Shown: positions 56,957-64,000 of the stretch, one piece after another | Position numbering within the stretch: the stretch's first letter is position 1 | Layout of the letters: each line of letters opens with the position of its first letter | NCBI RefSeq assembly: GCF_932276165.1 | Contig: NC_064009.1 | Span: 5,022,001-5,086,000, forward strand | DNA: 64,000 nucleotides | Direction of reading: 5' to 3' | Source: Plutella xylostella | Lineage: Eukaryota > Arthropoda > Insecta > Lepidoptera > Plutellidae | The notes under the pieces: model-generated | The model's database searches: none | What the model was told of the DNA's origin: nothing | Seen by the model: the letters and a program-made list of their open reading frames with translations, nothing else | Position numbers and translations under genes: made by a program

Positions 56957-57028
56957 ACCGCCAGACGGTCGCAGTGTAACATAAACTATCATTAGAGGAC
57001 ACACACTTATAACTAACACGTCTCTGTA

Positions 57029-57034
57029 AATAAA
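57029..57034 (+). terminator. Poly(A) signal of the membrane-protein gene
   Basis: AATAAA 73 nt after the stop codon gives a short 3' UTR. A second AATAAA is at 57211-57216 and may be used as an alternative. Confidence 0.6.
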
Positions 57035-57216
57035 GTTGTTAATACCTAAGCCTCAAACGGTCTCTAATTACCATTTATTATAAAATTCGTTACAAAGGTG
57101 GCTGGTTCTATAAAAAATATACATAGTGATTGTTGAAAGATTTTAATTATATTCTGTAGTTTTGATTTGTATAGATTATTGTCTATTTCGTAATAGTTTT
57201 GTTTGTGTTTAATAAA

Positions 57217-58462
57217 GGTCTTCGTTTCATACGCGGCGCACAATAATGTAAGAAGTATTAGTAGTGATTAGCGCTAGGTCGGAAATGCAATAATATATCA
57301 CATCACACAAGTAACTTATTGTCACACAGTGCTTGCATTTAGATGACAGACGAAATAAATTAGCCTGCATTTAGTGTGTCGTGCAGGGCGCTACAACTCT
57401 GTGAATCCTTCCTACTCGAGACTTTTGAAATTTTATTAAGTATTATTATAGCTGTAATGAGAGTTAATATACCTGTATCATTCCAGACATTGTGATCCTA
57501 AATTAAATTTTTTATTAGTTTTAACGACCGATGTTTCATTTTGCAGAGCTGGTTTAGTCTTTCGAAAATTATCCTTAGATATAAGATAAGTTTTTTATCA
57601 AAGGTGAATTTGGGATGTAATGAAGAGTTAACTTTGCTGAAATGAATTAACTGTTTAGCTATTTATAACCACACACACAGTTATCTGACTATAGCGGCGT
57701 CAGCGAGTGATGGATCACTTTAAGTACCTTCAGAATGGGTTATTTCAAGCCGCAGTTACCTATTATACTTAGAAAGATACCAGAAAAATTGAGACGATTC
57801 TCACAGCACTTTTTAAATCTTAACAATGTATTTGCAATATGAAAATGAGATTTACATAGGCAATCACAACGTAAAATTAAACAGATTTTTCCTTTTGATA
57901 TTTCTTTTTAAATGTGTGCTGTTACAATCTCTACCATTATTGGTGACAGCAAATATAAACGGAACGTAAAACAGATCGCCTACAGAAACGTTGACAGAGA
58001 GTAAAGAAAGGCGATCCGATATCGCCACACAACCGTAGACTCGATACTTACCGGAATCGGATGATCGGCAAGCGGCAGGGCCACTAATTTGACTAATCGC
58101 TGGCTTCAATCGGATTTGCTAATGAAGCGTTTGCCCGTCGAGGGCTCCACCGCGGGCGCTGCTTACATATGTGTGATTCGATTATTTACTTATCCTTCAC
58201 GCCGCATCGTGCTGTCTCTGTGAATGATTATCGGATAGAATCGAATGGTTGGTATTGGTATGTTAGGTTCATAAGTAGCTCTATGCTTTCTTCAACAAGT
58301 TAGCAACCTTGTAACAAACCTGAATGAATGAATAGGATGTTTGCGAGTTAGAGAAGGTACAGAAGTATAGCTACTTAGGACGCTGACTGTTCATCACGTC
58401 TATTTTTGATAGAAATAACGCTAAACGTAACAGTTATTCTACTTTCTTATACCTAATTGCAC
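57217..58462. other. Intergenic DNA after the membrane-protein gene
   Basis: About 1.2 kb with no supported gene. A MITE fragment (GGTACAGAAGTATAGCTACT, about 58355) lies near its end. Confidence 0.6.
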
Positions 58463-59039
58463 TTTTTAGGGTTCCGTAGCCAAAATGGCAAAAACGGAAC
58501 CCTTATAGTTTCGTCATGTCCGTCTGTCCGTCTGTCCGTCTGTCCGTCTGTCACAGCCGATTTACTCGGAAACTATAAGTACTACAGTGATGAAATTTGA
58601 TGGGAATATGTGTTGTATGAACCGCTACAAAAATATGACACTAAATAGTAAAAAAAAGAATTGGGGGTGGGGCCCCCGATACATGTAACTGAGGGATGAA
58701 ATTTTTTTTTTCGATGTACATACCCGTGTGGGGTATCAATGGAAAGGTCTTTTAAAATGATATAAAGTTTTCTAAAAAACATTTTTCTTAAAGTGAACGG
58801 TTTTTGAGATATCAGCTCTCAAAGTCGTAAAAAGTATGTCCCCCCCCCTCTATTTTTATAACTACGGGGTATAAAATTCTAAAAAAAATAGAGGTGATGC
58901 ATGCTAATTAACTCTTTCAACGATTTTTGGTTTGATCAAAGTATCTCTTATAGTTTTTGAGATAGGTTGATTTAACTGTAATTTTGCTGCTACGGAACCC
59001 TTTGTGCGCGAGCCCGACTCGCACTTGGCCGGTTTTTTT
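58463..59039 (-). repeat. 0.58-kb ACCGGCCAAGTGCGAGTC repeat, copy 2 (inverted)
   Basis: Reverse complement of 48333-48919 with only a few differences that I can see (for example TATCGGGGGCC for TATGGGGGGCC, and a 6-bp gap near the ACCGGCC end). Contains (GTCTGTCC)n at 58519-58552. Lies 1.5 kb past the host gene's stop codon. Confidence 0.82.
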
Positions 59040-59368
59040 CATTTGACAAATCCCTTTTTGCCCAAATAGGTAATATCGTTTGACGTTGTATGTATGTAGA
59101 TATGTTATCTATTATAAAAATTAAAACTGTTTCAAATTCATCGTGGTATTAGATATAGATATTGATCGTTTGCACAAGTACATATGTTCTCACCGAGCTC
59201 GTACTCCAAGCTCATTCACTTCGGCGGCCGCAGACGGCTGGAACTTTCCTAGTGACCGATTAAGAATATTGAGCGTTTGCACACCGCCCATTAACTAATT
59301 ATGTGTATGAGTTTGAACTATGTAAGTATGTTTGCGGTCTACGTGTACCAGACATCCTAATCCTGACT

Positions 59369-59578
59369 ATCCTAACTAATATTATAAATGCGAAAGTAAC
59401 TGTGTCTGTCTGTCTGTCTGTCTGTTACTCTTTCACGCAAAAACTACTGAACGGATTTGAATGAAATTTGGTATACATATGGTCTAGACCCTGAGAAAGA
59501 ACATAGGCTACTTTTTATCCCGGAATTCCCACGGGAAAATCTTTTTAAGGCGAAGCGAAGCTCGCGGGCACAGCTAGT
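59369..59578 (+). repeat. Dispersed CAGA/TCTG-tailed repeat, copy C
   Basis: ATCCTAACTAATATTATAAA, short (TCTG)5, TTACTCTTTCACGCAAAAAC, GGTCTAGACCCTGAGAAAGA, ending GCTCGCGGGCACAGCTAG. Its (TCTG) tract is much shorter than in copy A. Confidence 0.78.
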
Positions 59579-61824
59579 GTACATATAAAAACAAAAAATT
59601 TAGGAATTTAGACACAGACATGTTCATTGTTTATTTGTTTTCTTATATTTACATGATTGGTATGGTATTTAGCCTGATACATAGGTAGGTTATTACCTAC
59701 TAGGTAGATAGAAACATGTAGACAGACTGAGGGTAACCAAAATTATTTCAGGTCCAATTTGAAGGATTATGAGAGTCTGGTAAGCTGTCCGTGTTCATCA
59801 ATTTCCCAAAGCCTTTTTGAGTAGATTTTTGTTTGTTATTGTTGCCCAAACAAAGGTTTGTTTACCTGTATTACGGCTATACTTACCTACTTATTACAGC
59901 TGCTGACAAGGGTGAGTTTAGCAACAGAATTTGTAATTTTATATCGCTTGGAGACTGTTGTTTCAGGATGAGTTTAATTTTTGAGATGGCGATTTGAGTT
60001 GTTTTCTGTTTCTTAATCCGGCTCCGGTTTAATTAACCGTAAGAAGCGGCGGCGGCGGCGAGGCAGTCAGCCGCGAGCTGTTACATGCTCCCTCGGAATA
60101 ATAACAACGTGGCGCTACATCTTTGCATGCTCCGCTCCCTCACCACCCCATGCATCGATGAATGACGAAAATAAACTATCTCCCTTAGGAGTACGCTGAG
60201 ATTATAGTTTATAGAATAATACACCCTAAACCTTATCATAGGTATCAGCATCAACACTTCAAAGATTGCACGGGTGCTAAAAAGACATATCCGATAGGGC
60301 ATCATTCTGAACAACCTTATTTAGTGGATCCTGTATTAACACATAGGATACTTACTTTACCCAAGGGAAAACCTTTAGACGAAGCGAAGCGAAGCTCGCA
60401 GGAAAAGCTAGTCATGTCTAGAACAATCAAAAGTCCTAAGATTATGTTGATCGATTCCCTAGATCCCTAGATGGATGGGCTCGTAGTAGTAGGCAGATAC
60501 TTTATGCTGTCAAAACTTTAGCACTAGATTCTGTTAGTATATAATTTATTGTTGAAGTTTTCAAGAACTACAATTAGTGATACCTTGCGAGGCAATTTGT
60601 GATGGTTTATCTTTGTAAATACACGTCACATGGATGCAGTACCTACGTACTTAGGTAAGTCATATTGTTTTTATTGTAAATCGGTGGCATATTAGGGCTG
60701 ACTTGGGATGACATGGGCTATACATATATAAAATGTGAAAAGTTTTTTTAATATGTAATTTTATCATTTTTTTTTATTCTTATCGTTTACACATGTTTTA
60801 AGCTTTGATTCTTCATATTAAACTCCATCGCCATAAAAATAATTAACTTTATTAGATTGGTTGTAAATTCTTATCATTAATTAATTTAAGGCTATGATTG
60901 GTTTCATTGTTTTTGAGATGACTTAAATTCATGTTTATGTAGATTAACTCAAGTGCAAAACTGTTTAGGTATTATGTATACATAAATAAAGATATTGTAA
61001 ACAGAAGAAGAAAAGAGAAGCATCTAATTAGCACATACCTACACTATAATTAAGTATAGAATCAGTTCCAAGGCCTGTAAGGAACTCATCACAAAAGAGT
61101 CGCAACACAATTGTTGTGTCGACATAGAACATAGAACACGAAGTAACTGTTCCCACAACTAACCCGGTCTTCATTACGAAATATGAATTCAATTTCTGTA
61201 CGGTCCCTGTTAGAAATGCAATTAATGTTTTACGGGAAACTCAATTCGCTACCTTCACTTCCAGGTATATGATACTTCAGTGTTAGCTTTTCGCAAATAA
61301 CATACTTTGTACGTTATGTTTTCAGGATTTTAATTGAGTTTTGTAAAATAAGTTACGTACTCGTAGGTATGTAAAGGTGATGTTGGGTGAAGCTATAACC
61401 TTCCCGTAAAGTCTTGGCTAATGTTTATGTTACTGGCCTTCGACGTTAATCAATAATCAATATTAATATAATATTACAACGAAGCCATTAAATTGTATTT
61501 AATGTGCATACTTAATCATTGTCCACTTTGTAGTACGTAAGTAGTAATAAAATATGTAGAACTCAAATATTATATTAAGTTAATATTTTGCGCATAATAA
61601 ATAAAAAAGTCGGTTCATGATACGAGATCATTTAATTTATCCAGGCCTTATATTACAATAATTAGATAAATAAAATAAATAAATATCTGGAGACATCTCA
61701 CACACGGCCATCCGCATCACGTCAAGAGTCTTTTGAAAGTCGATGTATACTTAGCAATCCCCCTGAGTATTTACATGAAAATAAGTTTATTTATACATAT
61801 ATAAGTATGAGGCAACATGGAATT
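59579..61824. other. Intergenic stretch without supported genes
   Basis: Apart from the repeat fragment at 60350-60414 and a short (GGC)n patch at 60045-60062, I see only AT-rich sequence with no coding or RNA signal. Confidence 0.6.
60350..60414 (+). repeat. Fragment of the same repeat (3' end only)
   Basis: GGGAAAACCTTTAGACGAAG, CGAAGCGAAGCTCGCAGG and AAAAGCTAG match the last 60 bp of copies B and C. Confidence 0.5.
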
Positions 61825-62031
61825 AAGGGCGCCTTCAAATTAGTCGCTAAGTGTCGCGCGGCCGCGCTGCTGTCTAAATTCCATATAAATTATTAACGCG
61901 CGACTGCAGCGCTGCTGCAGCGCTGCAGTCGCGCATCTTTTAAATTACAAAATTTATATGGATTTTGACAGCAGCGCGGCTGCAGCGCTGCAGCCGCGCG
62001 ACACTTAGCGCCTAATTTGAAGGCGCCCTAA
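61825..62031. mobile_element. Nested-palindrome MITE, AGGGCGCCTTCAAATTAG family
   Basis: 207 bp. Outer inverted ends AGGGCGCCTTCAAATTAG and CTAATTTGAAGGCGCCCT, then CGCTAAGTGTCGCGCGGC. The inside holds a second palindrome GCGCGACTGCAGCGCTGC/GCAGCGCTGCAGTCGCGC at 61899-61936. Flanks TTA/TAA suggest a 3-bp target duplication of the PIF/Harbinger kind (inference). CpG-rich and non-coding. Confidence 0.75.
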
Positions 62032-62094
62032 GAGTAACTAGAGTTACAAGAGAGATAATATTAATATCATTGCTCATAAATCTCATCTAGTGCA

Positions 62095-62270
62095 TCGCCC
62101 GTATCTGGCCGCGATGGTGACGTGAAACTAGCAGTCGAAGGGGCTGTGGCGTGGGACGCCCCTCAATATCCGGCCGCCGGCGCCGACGCGCGCTAACTAG
62201 CGGTCGGACGCAGGGCGCCATCAGATAGGTACTAAATCATGTCGTCGGTTGAAAAGATTGTGGAGAGGCG
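62095..62270 (+). promoter_or_regulatory. GC-rich island, possible promoter or first exon
   Basis: CpG-rich sequence (GGCCGCCGGCGCCGACGCGC) within AT-rich flanks, followed by ATG at 62239 with a 17-codon frame only. Similar in kind to the island at 6424-6615. May be the 5' end of a gene lying to the right, or an old GC-rich insertion. Weak. Confidence 0.25.
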
Positions 62271-63416
62271 AAGTACTTCTGCTTTTATTTAACTTTAGTT
62301 AGTTAGTTCAGTACTTTGTGTTTTTTTTAATGATTTAATTTAAAACGGTTATGAAAATCAGCGTAGAGGCGCCAAGTCGCTGCATTTTGCTGAGCTGAGA
62401 GCCTTTTAAATTACCACAGTACTTGCCTTATTATAACTACGTTTGTTTGTGTGTATAGGATATAAGTTTTTTGGAATTGAAGGAAAAGAGATAAATAATT
62501 TATCTGTCCAGGTATATATCTTATTAGTGAGTTAACTTAAACTACTATGAATAAAAATCTTGCTCTTCGTTATGGAAACCAGAAACCCGAGGTAAACCTT
62601 TCTATTTACTTCGAGTATTGTGTAACACAGGAAATTACATAAAATAAATGACTTTTTATTTTGAATGGTCAGCGTTTCTAGACACCCGACCCGCCCCTTC
62701 CAAACATAATGATTGTATGAGATGAAACAGGTGAGTTGGGGACAATCTTATTAAATAAACTACCTATGTATCTTATACATGTAATTATAGGTATAGATTT
62801 GATATTACAAATTTCACGTAAATTCTCTACCTGCAAATTTAATATAAAGTCATGATTGTGCAAGAATCAGGCCCCAACGAAATAAAGGGAAGATAAAAAG
62901 TGCGCAGCTGTAGCGCCTGTAACGAAAATATTTAATCTCGAAATACTTTTATAAGGACAAATTTGAATCAGCCTACATAAAATCTTAAGTTTACATTATA
63001 ATATCACGGTAGCAAGTAAACTGACTGGTATAGAAACAATTCAGTAAAACTATAAAGTCATGACAAAGGAAAAGGATTTTAACTAATTGTTACAGACCGT
63101 CGTTTAATCGATGTATTATATTTATCAAAGGAAAAATCGTTAAAAAGTCGTAATCTAACTATATTTTATTTTTAAAATGTATGTAAATGTAAGTAAATAA
63201 CTGTTAATGGTAAAAAGTAATTGCAAAATCGCACTCTTTATTGTCATGACTTTATAGTTGGACTGTAGTATACGTAGATAAACAGCTGGTGAAGATTTGC
63301 CAGTCTTAAAAATTTACACGTTCAAAATGCATTTGTTCTCAGTATCTAAAAATTGTTACCAATAAATTTATTGCTAGGATACGTCCAGTCCAATCTTTCC
63401 ACTGCTACACCAGCTA

Positions 63417-63580
63417 CAACGATGCCGTGCTACGAAACTGCTACGCCGTGCTACGAAGATGCTACGCTGCGCTACGAAGGTGCTACGACATGCTACGAAG
63501 CTGCTACGACGTGCCACGAAGTTGCTACGGAGGCGCTACAAAACTGCTACGCTTTGCAGCTTTTACAAAAAACGGCTACG
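63417..63580 (+). repeat. 21-bp minisatellite (GCTACGAA-rich) open in all three forward frames
   Basis: About six units of 21 bp, pattern CTACGAANNTGCTACGNNNTG, at 63430-63555. In one frame it gives CYETATP-like heptads, in another CYAVLRR-like, in the third KVLRHAT-like. Openness in three frames follows from the period being a multiple of three and lacking stops, so it is not evidence of coding. Confidence 0.75.
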
Positions 63581-63781
63581 GCATAGCAAAAATCGATTAC
63601 AAAATAATTTCGAAATCAGGATTTTTGCTTCTTTTAGGAACCTAAATATTGTATAACGAGGAATATTTATTTCATTACAATTGGAATTTGTATTGTTTAA
63701 ATGTTGCAACTATAAAATAAATTGCTAGTTTACACAAAATGACAACAACACGAGTAAACTGGAGATCACACCTTGCTGGAG

Positions 63782-63817
63782 ATATATAAGCATCTCGCAG
63801 CGAGATCGCAGTGCACA
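63782..63817 (+). promoter_or_regulatory. Candidate TATA promoter at the right edge
   Basis: GATATATAAG (63781-63790), the same 10-mer as the nested gene's TATA box, followed 34 nt from its first T by CACAGTC, an initiator-like site with A at 63817. The ATG-free sequence after it would be a 5' UTR. The gene itself would lie beyond the window. Confidence 0.4.
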
Positions 63818-64000
63818 GTCGACGATTCTCGTTAAATTATATTTAACTGAGCAAGTTCCTTCGCGTTGAGGGTGAAACCTTCCTTCGTTATTACTGTCAA
63901 GTGTAGCGGTCTAATTAATTGGCTGAAGCAGCACATGGCCGTATTGTATTAACAGTACTGCAGATATAGTTTACCTTTAATATTAATCACGATAATATAC

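Noticed and set aside
63353..63586. CYETATP-repeat protein
   Set aside because: All three forward frames are open across the 21-bp minisatellite, so openness carries no coding signal; no splice or start evidence.
1..64000. CRISPR array, operon structure or bacterial genes
   Set aside because: Spliced exons, GT-AG introns, SINEs and LINEs show animal nuclear DNA; no spacer-repeat array is present.

Overview
The window is animal nuclear DNA, most likely from a moth (Lepidoptera). GC-rich coding exons sit in AT-rich introns. The repeats include tRNA-headed SINEs, a CAGA/TCTG-tailed repeat with TTTTTAAGGCGAAGCGAAGC, the ACCGGCCAAGTGCGAGTC repeat, an RTE tail ending in TGATGATGATG, a mariner and a DIRS-type element. 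I recognise these as typical of moths, especially noctuoids. The species cannot be named from the sequence alone.

There are three host genes. (1) At 319-4896, minus strand, are the first six coding exons of VPS8, a CORVET tethering subunit; the gene runs off the left edge. (2) At 6616-56956, plus strand, an 11-exon gene spread over 50 kb encodes a 533-residue single-pass, probably type II, membrane protein that I do not recognise. All its exons join in phase, and it ends in an RIKR furin-type site followed by a seven-residue CxC tail. (3) Inside intron 6 of that gene, on the opposite strand (44721-45104), is an intronless 127-residue secreted protein with its own TATA box. It has the layout of a peptide precursor: signal peptide, RRRR site and C-terminal Gly. 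A second TATA promoter with the same 10-mer lies at the right edge (63782-63817), so another gene may start there.

Mobile DNA fills much of the introns. Intron 3 holds a complete DIRS-type tyrosine-recombinase retrotransposon (22213-27612) with open gag-like, RT/RNase H and recombinase frames, 171-bp inverted repeats and an internal complementary region that preserves its circle junction. Intron 5 holds a 5'-truncated RTE LINE. Intron 6 holds a mariner (37890-39182) with one in-frame stop. Several MITE families occur: TACAGGGTG palindromes, GGGGTCACTCTATA elements, TACACTCRCG elements and TACAGTCAGC elements. Three SINEs are clear, two of them inserted into or at the edge of MITEs, which gives a relative age order. 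A 1.07-kb foldback sits in VPS8 intron 4, and a near-identical 0.58-kb repeat is present as an inverted pair 10 kb apart.

The observations most worth following are the nested peptide-precursor-like gene, the furin-site tail of the membrane protein, the DIRS element with its 1.74-kb double-open overlap, and two separate cases where a 5' splice site has been tandemly duplicated. The region 57-64 kb is intergenic and repeat-rich, with no coding exon that I can support.
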